Position numbers and translations under genes: made by a program | NCBI GenBank assembly: GCA_015183035.1 | Contig: JACZZP010000009.1 | Location: 496,001 to 560,000, forward strand | Source of the DNA: Meloidogyne chitwoodi | Lineage: Eukaryota > Nematoda > Chromadorea > Rhabditida > Meloidogynidae | Length of the DNA stretch: 64,000 nt | Direction: 5' to 3' | In this document: in pieces, positions 42,201 through 57,200 of the stretch | Layout of the letters: every line of letters starts with the position of its first letter | Position numbering within the stretch: position 1 is the stretch's first letter | Notes under the pieces: model-generated | Told to the model about the DNA's origin: nothing | What the model saw: the letters and a program-made list of their open reading frames with translations, nothing else | The model's database searches: none

Positions 42201-45200
42201 TTTAATAAATTTTTTTCTTTTTTAAAATTAAAACAACAAATATAGTCTGATAAAATAATATAAAATGAAGGCAAAGATCTACTATATTTATTTAATTATT
42301 TTACAAATTTAGGCTTAAAAAATAAATTTTTCTTTCATTTATTATTTAAAAGTGTTGTATTTAAATATGTAGAGATAGGCCAGATTTAATTTTTTAATTA
42401 TATTATTTTAATTTTATTTTAGCATTTTAACAATATCCAATATTAAATATTAGTAGTTTATAATCGGTGAATTATTTAATTGTAAAGAGATATTTGAATT
42501 TAAGTAAAGAAATATCAATTTATCAAGTTTAGTTATACCATTTATTTTCTAAAAAAATTTTACAACCTAAGAGGACTTGAAGATTTAGATATCGGAACAG
42601 TAACTGTCCCTTTCCTTTTTTGGTCCTTTTTTTAGACTTTTGTTGGGGGTGGCGATATAGTATAAAAGGCGAAGTCTTTTACTAGTCGTGTGTGTGTGTA
42701 TTCGGTATTCAGTCTTAGTCCAACTCCCAAATATTCTATTCTTCTATTGCCTTGCTTCTTATTGTATATTTCCTATTGTAATAAAGAGCATTTGCTAGCT
42801 TCTTGTGTTCTTCATTATTCTAGTTTATATCCTACTTGAGGATACAACAGCTTTTTTGAAGGAACAGGGATGAAACCGAGATAGGGAATTCCCGGTTAGT
42901 TGTCCTCTGTCCTTAAATTTCATTTTCCCGGTCACGTATTTTTCAAATTCCTATTTCTATTGAAAATGCTAAAATATTTTCTTTTGCGAATAAAAGGGGT
43001 GTATTACCTAAATTACTCAATTTTCAAAAACCGAGAATATATTACCTTTTTAAATATTATTCTTTTAGATAAATAAAAAAATGAAACATTTAATACTTTT
43101 ACTTGCAATATTTGCGTTTTTAATGGTTGAAATTAATTGTCAAGACAGCAGATGTACTGTTTTGGTTTGTAATGTATATTGTAGTTATACTCTTGATTTA
43201 TGTGGTAATGATCGTGGTTGTATAGTTTCTGTAACATTTTGTCCAATATTAAATTGCTGTGCGATTGGATAAATTTATGTAAAAGAATTGAATTTAACTA
43301 AACGAAAAATATATAATTAAATAAATATTGCCTGACATGTACATATTGAATAAATTTTAATATTTTTTATGTTCTTTAATTAAATATATATTGCCCTTTT
43401 TACATTTTTTTAATATCGGTGTCCTATTATTAATTTGATACTCATTTAGAAGACGGTTCGGTGTTCGCCTTTTTAATATTTTTTACTAAAATTAAGTATT
43501 TCCGATACAGAAAAAACTCATTTAAATAATTCTAGTAAAAATTGCTAATTTTTTTAATTATTTTAATTTATTTAAATTAAATATTTATTTATTTTTTAAT
43601 ATAATATAAATTAATTTTATTTATTTTTTCATCATCTTTTGTCAATTATTTTAATTTGTCCTCACTCATTTTTTGCTTAAATTTATTATTTTTAAATTTA
43701 TTAAATTATTTTTAAAAATTACCTAAAACATTGTCGGCACAGTCTAGGTACATCAATATTATGACAATTATCACATGCCTGCTGGTTTCCGATACTACAT
43801 GGAGGTCCACATTCTCGATTTTTGCATTGCTCACAATTCTAATAAATTAATTAAATTTATTAAAAAATTCTCTAGCAATTTTAGAAATTTTTAAAATTAA
43901 AAATGGACATTATATATCCAAATAAAATTTTATTTTTAATTATTAAATAAGAAACTTCTTGAGCATTTCCTTCAGTAGAAAATAAAGAAATCATCACAAG
44001 TGTAGCAATAAAAATAAAAACTAGTTTTTGGGAAGTCATTTTAATTTTTAATTTATTTTTATTTATTTATTTTTGATTTAATTTAATAAAATTTGAAACA
44101 TATATTTATACAAATAATTTTAATAAAATAAAAATAATTTTTATTAAAAAATTTTATCAAAACAACACTTAAATAAATTATTTTTTTTTTTTTTGAGTAA
44201 ATATAAATTATTTTTTAAAATTCATTTTCTCTCTAACATTAAATTTAAAGATAACTTTAATTCCTTTTTAAAATTCTTTATTTAGATTTTAATAAAATAA
44301 AAAATTATTTTTCACGTTTATTAGTAAGAAAATGTTTTTTTGTTTTGTTTTTGTTATGATTTTATTTTTAAAAATTGTTTATTTAATTTTAAAAATAAAA
44401 TTGACAATGTCAAAAAAATATTATTATTTTTTAATAAATATATATCTCAAAATTGATCAAATTTTATAAACTTTAATTTTTAAATAAATCTAATTTTTAT
44501 CTTTATTTTTTAAATTTTAAATTATATTTTTATATAAATTTTAAAAAATGTTATAATTAAATAACAAATGTAAAGGGTAATTATGTTAGAGACAAAGGCA
44601 GAGAGTGCAGAGTAAGTTTATATTTCTAAGAGAGCGCAGAGTAAGTTATCCTTCTTTCTCTTTTATTTACAACAATAAGCTTTTGTCTTCTTTTTAATAA
44701 TTATTTAATTTATTAAATAATTAACACATTTAATTTTATTAAATTAATTAATTTATTTAATTTTATTTAAATTTAACACTCTTAAATAAATATTAAAAAT
44801 AAATTAAAAATAAAAAGAAATGTCTTCTTTTATTACTTCTTTTACTTTTCTTCCACAAATATTGCTATTTAACGAAAAATAAATGGATAAGTTTAAGAGA
44901 ATATTTAAATATAAAAATATTTAACAATTAACACCCAAATATCTTTTCATACCTAAACGATGTGTTCAAGTGTCATAACAAAAAAATATAATAAAAAAAA
45001 TTAATCAAAATCATTTAATCTTTTCAGTCCCAAAAGCCAATATTTTTAGAATTTACGGATTAATTATTAATTTTCATGCTAAACAAAAATATTAAATTAA
45101 TATAAAAAAAGGTAGTTAAATTTTTAAATTATTGTAAAATTAAAAAAACATTTTCCCTTAAAATATTTATTTATTTAATAGTACATTTAAATATTTTAAA

Positions 45201-48200
45201 TAATTAACACTTTTTTTTAAAACATTTCTTCTCTTAATTTTCTTTTTAATTTCTTTCTTCAACAGATTTATTCTTCTAAAATTAAAAAAAAAAATTAAAA
45301 AATATTATAATTTAATTTTAACCTCTCATTTATCGTTATTTACAACATTTATTTTTTTTACAAGCTGCTTGAGTGTTTTTACACCCATTATCACTAGTAG
45401 AACAATTCTTTTTACAGTATACAGAACAATTGTCTTCAGTGCATTTATCAGCTTCATTAAATTCAACAATTACACCCATAACAAGTACAATAATAAATAA
45501 AATATGTAAATTTTTAATCATCATTTTTTATATTTTTAATTAAATTTAAATATTATTTTTTGAATTATTTTTGATTTAACTGAACAAATTTTGACAGATA
45601 TTTATATTAAATTATTTTTTAATAAATTATTTTTATAAAAATGTTATTAATTACTAATAAATTAATAAAAAAAATTAAATGTTATTTAGAAACATTTTTT
45701 AAAAATATTATTTAATTTTTATTTAATGTCAATATTAACTAATAATTAATATTTAAATTCTAAAGTGTGGACTGAAAATGTCAAATTTTCTTAAAATTAA
45801 AAATTTTTTTATTTTTTAATAAAAATTACTCATTTTAACATTTTTCTAAAAGAAAAAAGGTTTTAATTTTTAAAACATTTAAGGTTAAATAATTTTAATT
45901 GAATCATTCTCTTTTATTATTTAATTATTTTTTAAATCAATTTTTAATAAATAATATCAAAAATTGCTCAAATTTTATAAACTTTAATTTTTAAAATAAT
46001 TCTAATTTTTAGCTTTATTTTTTAAATTTTAGATTATATTTTTATATAAATTTTAAATAAAGTTATAATTAAAAAACAAATGTAAAGGAAGAATTATGTT
46101 AGAAAAAGGCAGAGAGATCACTGAAACTTAGGAGGTTATTACTCTCTTTTATTTAAAACAAGCAGTCTTATTAAATAATTATTTAATTAATTAAATTTAA
46201 TTTTATTAAATTAATTAATTTATTTATAACTTTATTTAAATTTAACACTCTTAAATAAATATTAAAAATATCACTAATAAATTAAAAATAAAAAGAAATA
46301 TTCTTTTTTTATTTTTCTTTAACTTTTCTCCTCAAATATTGCTATTTAACGAAAAATAAATGGATAAGTTTAAGAGAATATTTAAATATAAAAATATTTA
46401 ACAATGAACATCCTAATATCTTTTCATAGCTAAACGATGCGTTAAAGTGTCCTTTCAGTTGCCAATAAATTTATTGGCGTTGAACTGACCTAGTATTAAT
46501 TTAATTTTTGCCTTTTTTAATTTATTTATATAGTACAATTTAGGCATTTGTTTTTTATATTTTCTTGATTTGTGAAAGAAGAGAAGCGAAAAAGAAAAGA
46601 GAGAGAATGTGTATAGAAGTTATTGAATTAAATTTGTAAATATTTTTTTACTTCTCGTCTAAAATAAATTTGTTTTATTTGTTTATGTTCTCAGCTTTTA
46701 CTGACAGATTTGGTTTAATTACCCAATAAAAGGTATTTAATAGTACTGCCCTTGTAAAAGTGGCAATTGGGTTAAATTTTTGAAATGCTTTGCCCTAACG
46801 GTCAAGCTTAAAATTGAAAAGTTTGTGTATTATGAAAAATAGTTCAAAGTTAGGTAAAGAGTTTATAGTTAACCCTGAGTATCAACTTATTCAATTGGTC
46901 AACTGGCCAATTCGGTAAATTAATAAAACACTCCCAATAGATTCAAGTTTGGGCGGAACCAATTAGTTTTAAAATACTCGACCGAATTGGCAATTTGACC
47001 AATTGGATAAGTTGATACTGGACCTGTAGATTAGAAATTTGGCATAGAATTATTTTTAAATAAATATAAAGGACATTTCCTTTTAAAAATAAACTTTTTT
47101 AAAGGAAATGGGTAATTTTAAACTTAAAAAGAAAATTCAAAAATTAATTAATCATATTTTTATAGATAAATATATTTTACATTTTTAATAACATTAAATA
47201 AATAAATATTTTTATTTAAATAAGACTTGTGGTTTGTTCATTCTGTCATCTTTTACTTGACTTTTATCAAATCTAAAATTTAATAATTTATAAATTGTTT
47301 CATTTATTTAAAATTATTCCTTAAAAGAAACTCAAATAATTTCAAATTTTTTAAGAAGCTGAATATAAAATGTTTGTAAAATAATTTAAAAATAAAAATT
47401 GTCCCATTACTTGCTAATAACCAGTGATGGGAAAGTTCCAAAAGTTCCACGGAACTAGTTGTTCCGGAACTTGTTTTTGAATTTTTGCAGTTCCAGTTCC
47501 GGAACTATTGTGGAGTAAGGAACTAGTTCCGGGCCAGTTCCAGTTCCAAAAATTTGGTAGTTCCGTAGTTCCAGTTCCGGAACTGGAACTTTCCCATCAC
47601 TGCTAATTCCCCCTATATTTAATAATATTTTTAAATTTTTAATTAATTAAATATAATTATTAAATACCTTTAATTAACATAGAATTCCTGCATTTCTACA
47701 TAAATTTAACACTTGTGAACGAATAGATAATAAACTAAACGGACAACCAATGGGTATAGCCAATAAACATTTAGTTCTGCAAGCATAAAAACAACTGGTT
47801 TTTTCAAGATAAGTTAATCCATTAACTGAAGAAATCAACAATAATAAAAGGAAAAGTACCCCAAAAGCTTTCATTTTGTTTTTAATTAATTTTTAAAATT
47901 TCTAAAAAATATTTAATTTTTTAATTAAATTTCTCAAATTAACAAAAAATTGAACAGAAAAATAAAAAAAAATTTTTTTAAAGAAAAAAATCTAAAACTT
48001 GACTAAATGAAGGTTTAATATGTTTTATTATTTTTTAAATTTATTGAGGAAAATTTTATATTTTAAAAATAATTTAAATAATTTAAAGATGTAAATACAC
48101 CGAATATTTATATACGCTAAAATTAGATTTATTGACTAAATTTTTCACAAAATAACAATTAAAAAATTCAAAAAAAAATAAAAAACATATGGAAGTATTT

Positions 48201-51200
48201 ATTGCTTCATTCAACAATATTTTTTATTTAAAAAAAAAATTTTTTTCAATATTATAATAAATTGAAAATAGTAAAATTAGCTTTGACAGTAGGTATAAAT
48301 AACAATAACATTTATTAATTCTTAAATTTTATTTTTATTTATTTTAAATTTTTTGTAGAAATAATAAATATATTTATTATGATGTCAACTAAAAATTTTC
48401 TTAATCAGAAAAAATCCAAAGAACGTAAAAAATATTATTTATTTATTGGAAACTTAGAGGCGCGCGCGCTCATTCGTCGCTTTAGTTAAACAATGAAAAT
48501 AAATAAAATATTTAAAAATAAAAACATATTTACACATTTTTTATTTTTTTTTTATTAGCTTCTATAACGTTTATATTTTTCTTCCTGGTATTTTTAAATT
48601 TTCAAAAAATAAAATTTTTGTTATTTTTAGGAGTAAAATCTCCCCAATTAAGGGTATCCTTGTAAAATGTCACAATTTTTATCAAAATTGTGACATTTTA
48701 AACCCAAATAAATTTTAATTAATTTTTATTATTAATAATAAAACCTAAAATTTAATTTAATAATTTAAAGAAAATATGAATAATTTTTTAAAAATATTTT
48801 TATTATTTCTAAATATTCAAATAATATCAATTAATTGTCAAATAATACAACAATGTCGTCCATTTAGTCCAATTTATACTCTTTGTAAATTTATTTGTGA
48901 AATATGTTCAGAAGAGGAGAATACTCGTCTATGCCTTCCACCTAAAGGTGCTTGTAATTTTTATAAATGTACTTGTGATTTATTTAATTAATTAATTTTT
49001 AAATAAATATATTTAAATAATATTATTTTACAATATTTTTATATAAATTTTAAAAAAAAGTTATATCTAATTAGTAAAGACCGGATTTTTAGGTGAGAAA
49101 AAAGTGTCAACTGACTATAGCTGACCACTGTCTCTCCGACGGTTAACTTTATCACTCGTTTGTAAGAGACGTAGAAAAGTAGTGGTAAGTAGAGAAAATT
49201 GTATAAAATGAAAAGGAATTTTACAAAAGGAATTTTAAATATTATCTCTGCTGACCACTACTTTTCTTCCACTCTTACAAACGAGAGATTAAGTAAACCT
49301 TCGGAGAGACAGTGGTCAGCTAAGGTCAGTTGACACTTTTTTCTCACCTAAAAATCCGGTCTTTACTAATTAAAAAATCAAATGTAAAGGAAGAATTATG
49401 TTAGAGACAAAGGCAGAGAGAGCACTGAATATTAAGAGGTTATTACTCTCTTTTATTTACAATTAGAAGTCGGCAAATTGTTCCAAAATTATAAAACAAT
49501 TTTATTTTTTTTTTAATTAGTTTAATTTTGAATGAAAATAATTTGTGAGATTTCAGCTTTTAACATCTAATTCGAAAATTATGTTCCCTGAAAAGACAAA
49601 TTTCTGGACAGGAAATCTTTAAGTTCCTTGACACTCAGTCAAATAGAGACATTTTTTTAAAAGAATAAGTGTATAGCTCTAGTTAAGTGTTTCACATTAC
49701 TTAACAAAATAAATTTAACTCTTTACATTTTTAATATTAAAAAAGATTAAAAAAAATATCAATTTTTTAAAAAATTACAAAATTTCTATACACACTTCAA
49801 CCTAAATAGCAGCAATTAAAAATTCTTTTACAAGCTGCTTGCCTGTATTTACACCAGTTATCATTAGCACAATTTTTAGTGCAGTATACAGAACAATTGT
49901 CTTCTTTGCATTTATCAGCTTCATTAAATTCAACAATTACACCCATAACAAGTACAATAATAAATAAAATATTTAAATTCTTGTTCATCATTTTTTCTTC
50001 TAAATTTTTTAAAATTTAATTTAAAATATTTTAATTAATATTAAAGTTTTTTAAATTTTAAAAGGAAAGAGATTAAATAGAAAATAAATTTTTTCAAACA
50101 AAATTGAAAACTTACTCTGGAAGATAAATGTGTTTTTTAAATTTATTTAAATAAATATTAATTAATATTTTTAAATAAGTTTTAAAATAAATATGATTAA
50201 AGCTTGAAAATCCTCTCTATTTATATATCATTAATTCATGTCAATTAAAAACTTAAAACAAATAAATTAAGAGGAAGTAATGTTTTTATATGTTTTTTAT
50301 TTGTTTTATTAATTATTTTATTTGTTTTTAATATTTTTATAAATTGAAAATACGTGGAATTATCTGACATTTAGGTAAATAAAACAACAACATTTATTTT
50401 TATTTTATTTTTTAAATTTTTTGTTTAACTAAGATAATAGCGTTTAACTACTTTAAAAATATATTAAATCATTTTTATTTATAAATTATGGTTATTTTTG
50501 GATTATTTATAGAAGATTCAAATAATTTGAAAAAAAAAATAGATCAAATATTTTAATTTGGCTAATCTCTAATTTATTGACCCCAAAATCCTCTTCCTTC
50601 TCTAATAAAAACAATTGGGAACTTTAAAAAAATTAAAAATATTTTTATTCTTTAATTAAAAATAAATAAATTAATAATTTTAACAAATTCTTCAAATTAA
50701 ATATATTTTAATTAATTTTTCTTTTATTCTGCATTTATTTTTGTTTTGAAGAGGAGAATATTTGCACTAAAATTAGGTTTTAATTGGAAAAAATTGTGTA
50801 ATAGAGCCAAGATTCAATATGGACAATATTTATGTCATTCGAAAGAGTTCTTCAAGCTGAGTTGAATGACATCAAAATCCGCCTGTTATCTTTATTTCGG
50901 GCCGAAATTAAAAATCATGAAAATCGAAAAACAATAGAGGGGAGTAAGCTCATTTGAAGTGATTACCGCGGCTGCTACACCTTTATTTCTATTCAACTAT
51001 TATATAATTAGTTTTACTTTTAAGGAATAGAATAAGAACGAAATAGAACACACTTTGACTTTTGATTTCAATTGAGAAATATTAAAACAGGCAGAATAGA
51101 GTTATCTTTCCTACTTTACTTTATTCACCCAAAAATGTGCTTACTCCCCCCTATGGTTTTTTGATTTTCTGGATAGAGTATCTCGGCTTATATTCATTTC

Positions 51201-54200
51201 GGTGAATCGGAAGTTTTACCATTCAACTCAGCTTGAAAAGCTCTTTTGAATGATAAATATTTTGTACATATTGGGTTTGGCCCTATTGCACAATTTTTTT
51301 CAATTAATTAATTAAATAAATTAATTAAATAAATTAAAAATAAACTTTTTATTTTCCCAATAAACCACAGGGAATTCCAGCATTTTGACATTTGGTTCTA
51401 ATTGATAAAATATCACCTCCACAAAATAAACTAATAGTTATACAACTACATATTAATTGACAATTACTAGTAGCAAGACTTTGAAGTAAAGCAAGATTAT
51501 CAGTAATCTCTGAATTAACAGAAACTAGCAGCAAAACCAAAATTAATATTACAGTTGAATTTGCCATTTTTTAAAAAAAATTAATTTAAAATAATAATTT
51601 AATAGAGAAATTAAAGAATTTAAATACAAGAAATAAGGAAGAATAAAAATAAATAAAAATAAAATTAAAAAAGATTAAAAATTATTGAAAAAAGGCAACA
51701 AACAACACTACACAAAATAAAAATAAATAAATATTTTTATTTTAAATTTATTTTTTATTTTATTTTATTTTTCTTCTTTTCAGCAATAAAAATAAAAAAT
51801 CAAAATTTTTAAGGCAATAAAAAAATATAAAAATTTTTTTTAAATTTTTTTTTGAGGAAATAAAATATTTGTTAGAGCTTAAATAAAATAAATAAAATAA
51901 ATTTTATTTTATTTCTCGTCATTTTTATTTATTTTTTAATTAAATAAATTATAGGTGAACGGAATGGGTAAGGGGCGATTCTGAGTCGGGCGATTCAGAG
52001 TAGCCTGTTATTTTTGGCAATAACTTTTTTATTTCTTAACCAATCTGAATAGTTCTTTTATTAATTTAAAGCATCCGAAAAGCGAATTAATTTAATCAAT
52101 TGGACCGATCCAATCTGATCACTCAACAAAAAGTTATAGTTCAAATAAGTGGAAAATTGTGATTTTCGCGTTTTTCGGGCATAACTTTTTTAAAAGTCAA
52201 CTGATATGAACGGTCTAATAAGTGAAAAGACTTTATTTTTCGAGCTCTTTCGAATGACATAAAAATTATTTGAAAAGGTTTAAAATGAAAAAAGTTATAC
52301 GAGCTACTCTGAATCGGCCGACTCTGAATCGTCCTTTACCGTCCGGAATACCTGATATTTACTGAATTACTTAAATATAAATTTTTTTATTTGGCAAATT
52401 GTAAAAAATTATTTTAAAGAAAATTATAACATTTATTTACTTTATTTCATTTTTTGAAACAACATTGCTTGAAACAATTATCACATGCCCTTAGGTTTAC
52501 TAATCTACATGGATTTCCACAGTTTTTATTAATACAATCCCAACACGTCTGATAAATTAATAAAATTAATTTATAAATTTAAATAAAAATTTTTAAATTT
52601 ATTATTAATTTATAAAATTAATTAATTAATTTATAAAATAAATAACCTCAGCATTTCCTTCAGTAGAAAATAAAGAAATCATCATAAATGTAGCAATAAA
52701 AATAAAAACTAATTTTTGAAAAGTCATTTTAATTTTATTTTTATTTTTTTAAATTATTTATTTTTAAATTTTGTTATTGAATTAAATTAATAAATTTGAC
52801 AACTATTTATACAAAATATTTTAAATAAAAAAAAATATTTTTTATTATATTAAAATTATAAAATCTAAATTTAATCAAAACAACAATTTAAAAAATTATT
52901 TTTTAAGGAGTAAAATAATTTTTTTCAATTTTCTTTAAGTTTTTAATAATAAAAAAAATTATTTTTCACGTTTTATTAGTAAGAAAATGTTTTTTTTGTT
53001 ATGCTTTTATTTTTAAAAATTGTTTATTTAATTTTAAATAAAATTTACAATGTCAAAATTTAATTATTTTTAAATAAATAATATTAAAAATTGATCAAAT
53101 TTTATAAACTTAATTTTTAAATAATTCTAATTTTTAGCTCTATTTTTTAAATTTTAGATTATATTTTTATATAAATTTAAAAAAAGTTATAATTAAAAAA
53201 CAAATGTAAAGGATGAGACAAAGGCAGAGAGTGTAGAGTAAGTTATCTTTCTTTCTCTTTTATTGCATAGCTTTCTTTGGAGGCTTTAAGTGATTACCGA
53301 GGCTGCTCCCTTAAAAAATTAAGTTTATATTATTAAATTTAGTTTATAAAATTATATTATTATTTAAATTTATATTTTTACAAAGTTTAATTGAATTTAA
53401 TAAAAAAAGATAAATATAATTAATTTATATTTTATTGACTGTCATGTATCAAATTTTAATAAATTTGAATATATTTTTTAATATTTTTTGTGTTATTTAA
53501 TTAAGTAAAATTTTGCAAAGATATATTAACATTTTGCTAATTTTTAATACAAATTAATTAATTTATTCAGTTATTTTAATTACATTAAATAAATTTTTAT
53601 TTAATTAATTTAAATAATATCAATTTTAAATAATTTGTTTTCTTTATTTGCTTCTTTCTTGGTTCCTCTTTTTATTTTTTACTTAAATTTATTTTTTTTT
53701 AATTTGTCAAAATTTATAAAAATTTACCCAACACATTTTGCATAGTCGTCTTACACATTTAGAACAGTCTGTTTGACTTGGGTTAATAATACATGTAATT
53801 CTACATCTTCGATTAATGCATTCTATACAAGTCTAATAAATTATATATATTTTTAATTTAATTATAAATTATTAAATTAACTTTTTATTAATTTATTATT
53901 AATTTTTAAACTTTATTATTAAATAAAATACTTCTTGAGCATTTCCTTCATTAACAAATAAAGAAATCATCACAAATGTAGCAATAAAAATAAAAACTAA
54001 TACTTGGGAAGTCATTTTAATTATATTTTATTTATTTATTTATTTTAAATTGAATAAATTTAACTAAAATTTATATTAAAATATTATTTAAAAAAACACG
54101 TTAAGCATTTATTTCCTCAAAAATAAAAAAATATATTTATATTTATTTAAACATTTTTTTAAAATAATAATAAATTAAAAATAATATATAAAATAAACAT

Positions 54201-57200
54201 TTTTATTCCTCAAAATGTTTATTTTATTTAAAAATAAATAAAAGCTATAATAAAGTTTTATTTAAATTTTTTAATGTTTTGATTAAATTCGTAATTCATA
54301 TTTTTTTAAAATTAATTTTAAAAATATATAAAAGCCAACAAAATTGTTCAGTTTTAATATCAAAAATTAATTAAAAAATGCTTAAAAATTCTTTTATTGT
54401 TCTTTTTATATTTATTAGTTCCTCTAGCATTGTTAAAAGTTGGGAACTAAACAAACCTTCCCCATGTGACTTTACTTACTATGACGATAAGGGATTTGGT
54501 GCTTGTGGTACACAAATAGATGCAAGCAGTCAGGATTTGGCTGCAATTAGTCATAAAGAATGGGCAGGTGGAAATCCAAACAACGATCCTATTTGTAAAA
54601 ATATTTGTGTAAAAATTAGTTATAAAGGCAAAAGGTTTGTATTTTTTAAGATTTTAATTTATTTTTTAAGTATCATAGTCCCTGTCAAAGATAAATGCCC
54701 ATCTTGTAATAAATCACATGTTGACTTATCAAAAACAGCTTTTCAAAAACTTGCTCCTTTATGGGTAGGACATATATTTGGTGCTACAATAACATTTGTT
54801 AGATGTTAATTAATTAAAAAGAAATATTAAAAAGAATTATATTTTTTATGGTACCCAATTGTCTATCATTTTTTAATGTTTTTAACAGAATTACATAATT
54901 ATACTATAATTTAATACTTTATATTTAATAATTCACTTTTAAAATATTTAATTAATTTTAAATATATCTCAAAAATTGATCAAATTTTATAAACTTTAAT
55001 TTTTAAATAAATCTAATTTTTCAGCTTTATTTTTTAAATTTTAAATTATATTTTTATATAAATTTTAAAAAAAGTTATAATCAAAAAACAAATGTAAAGG
55101 GTAATTATGTTAGAGACAAAGGCAGAGAGTGCAGAGTAAGTTTATATTTCTCAGAGAGCGCAGAGTAAGTTATCCTTCTTTCTCTTTTATTTACAACAAT
55201 AAGCCTTTGTCTTCTTGTTAATAATTTTAATTTATTAAATAATTAATACAAATTTAATTTTGTTAAATTAATTAATAATTTAATTTTTAAATTTAACACT
55301 CTTGAATAAATTATTAAAAATCTCATGAATTTAAAAATATATTTTCTTTTTATTTGTCTTTTACTTCTCTCCATAAATATTGTTGTTAGCCGAAAAATAA
55401 AGTAATAAATTATTTTATTTATTTAATAAGCAAAATATTTTTAAAATGTACTTTGTTTTTTAATTAACATCTAACAAATGTTTTTGTAGCACCATAAACA
55501 TGTCCTACACTTAAAGGAGCAAGTTTTTGAAAAGCTGTTTTTGATAAGTCAACATGTGTTATAGCACAAGATGGGCATTTATCTTTGATAGGAACTTTGA
55601 TACTTAAAAAATAAAATTAAATTAATTTTCTCAAAAAATACAAACGTTTTGCCTTTATAAGTAATTTTTATACAAATTTTACAAAGAGGATCGTGGTTTG
55701 GATTTCCTCCTTTCCATTCTCTCCAACTTATTGCAGCCAAATCCTGTTTGCTTGCATCTATCCAAGAACCACAAGCACCATATCCCTTATTGTCATAATA
55801 AGTAAAGTCACATTTGGAAGGTTTGTTTAGTTCCCAGCTTAGAATAAGACTAGAGGAGGTAATAAATATAAAAAGAACAATAAATGAATTTTTGAGCATC
55901 TTTGAAGTTTTAATTTTTTAAATATTTTATGATATTAAAACTGAACAATTTTGATGTCTTTTATAATTTTCAAATATACCTATTAATTTAAAGGAAATAA
56001 ATAAAAATTATGACATCAAAACAATAAAAATTTAGTAAAATTTTTATTTGTTTTTTAATAAAATAAGCACATTTTAAGAAAGATGTTGTTATTTTATATT
56101 TTTATTATCAAACATTTCTCTTACTAATAAAATTTAAAAAAAACAAAAAATGTTTTTAAATAAATATGTTTTATTTATTTTGTTGTTTTAAAAAATAAAA
56201 TATCAAAACAAATGTTTTTATAAAAAAATGTTTTTATAAAAAAATGTTTTTATAAAAAAATGTTTTTATAAACAATGTTTTTATAAACAAATATTTTTAT
56301 AAACAAATGTTTTTATAAACAAATGTTTTTATAAACAAATGTTTTAAAAACAAATGTTTTTATAAACAAATGTTTTAAAAACAAATGTTTTTATAAACAA
56401 TGTTTTTATAATAGTGTCTTACACCCAAACGGTGCATTCAAACGACCTTTCAGTTTCCAATAAAGTTCAGAACTGACCTGTCAACTCTAAATTAGGCATT
56501 TATTAAACTTTTGATTTATTTAGATACAAACATGAATTTAAAAAAATAAAGAATATTTTAGTAATATTTATAATTATATTATTGTACTATACCTAAGCAA
56601 ATGTATTAAACAATAAAAAAATGATAGACAGTTGGAGTATTATTTAAAAAAATATAATTATTTTTAATATTTGTTTTAATTAATTAGCATCTAACAAATG
56701 TTTTTGTAGCACCATAAACATGTCCTACACTTAAAGGAGCAAGTTTTGCAAAAGCTGTTTTTGATAAGTCAACATGTGGTTCAGCACAAGATGGGCATTT
56801 ATCTTTGACAGGGACTGTGACACTTAAAAAATAAATTAATTAATTTTCTCAAAAATATAAACCTTTTGCCATGATAATCAACTTTTACACAAATATTTTT
56901 ACAAATAGGATCGTTGTTTGGATTTCCACCTGCCCATTGTGTCCAACTTATTGCAGCCAAATCCTGTGTGCTTGCATCTATTTGTGTACCACAAGCACCA
57001 AATCCCTTATCGTCATAGTAAGTAAAGTCACATGGGGAAGGTTTGTTTAGTTCCCAACTTTTAACAATGCTAGAGGAACTAATAAATATAAAAAGAACAA
57101 TAAAAGAATTTTTAAGCATTTTTGAAGATTTTAATTTTTAAATGATTTTAAATAATTTTAATTTAATTTTTGATATTAAAACTAAACAATTTTGAGAACT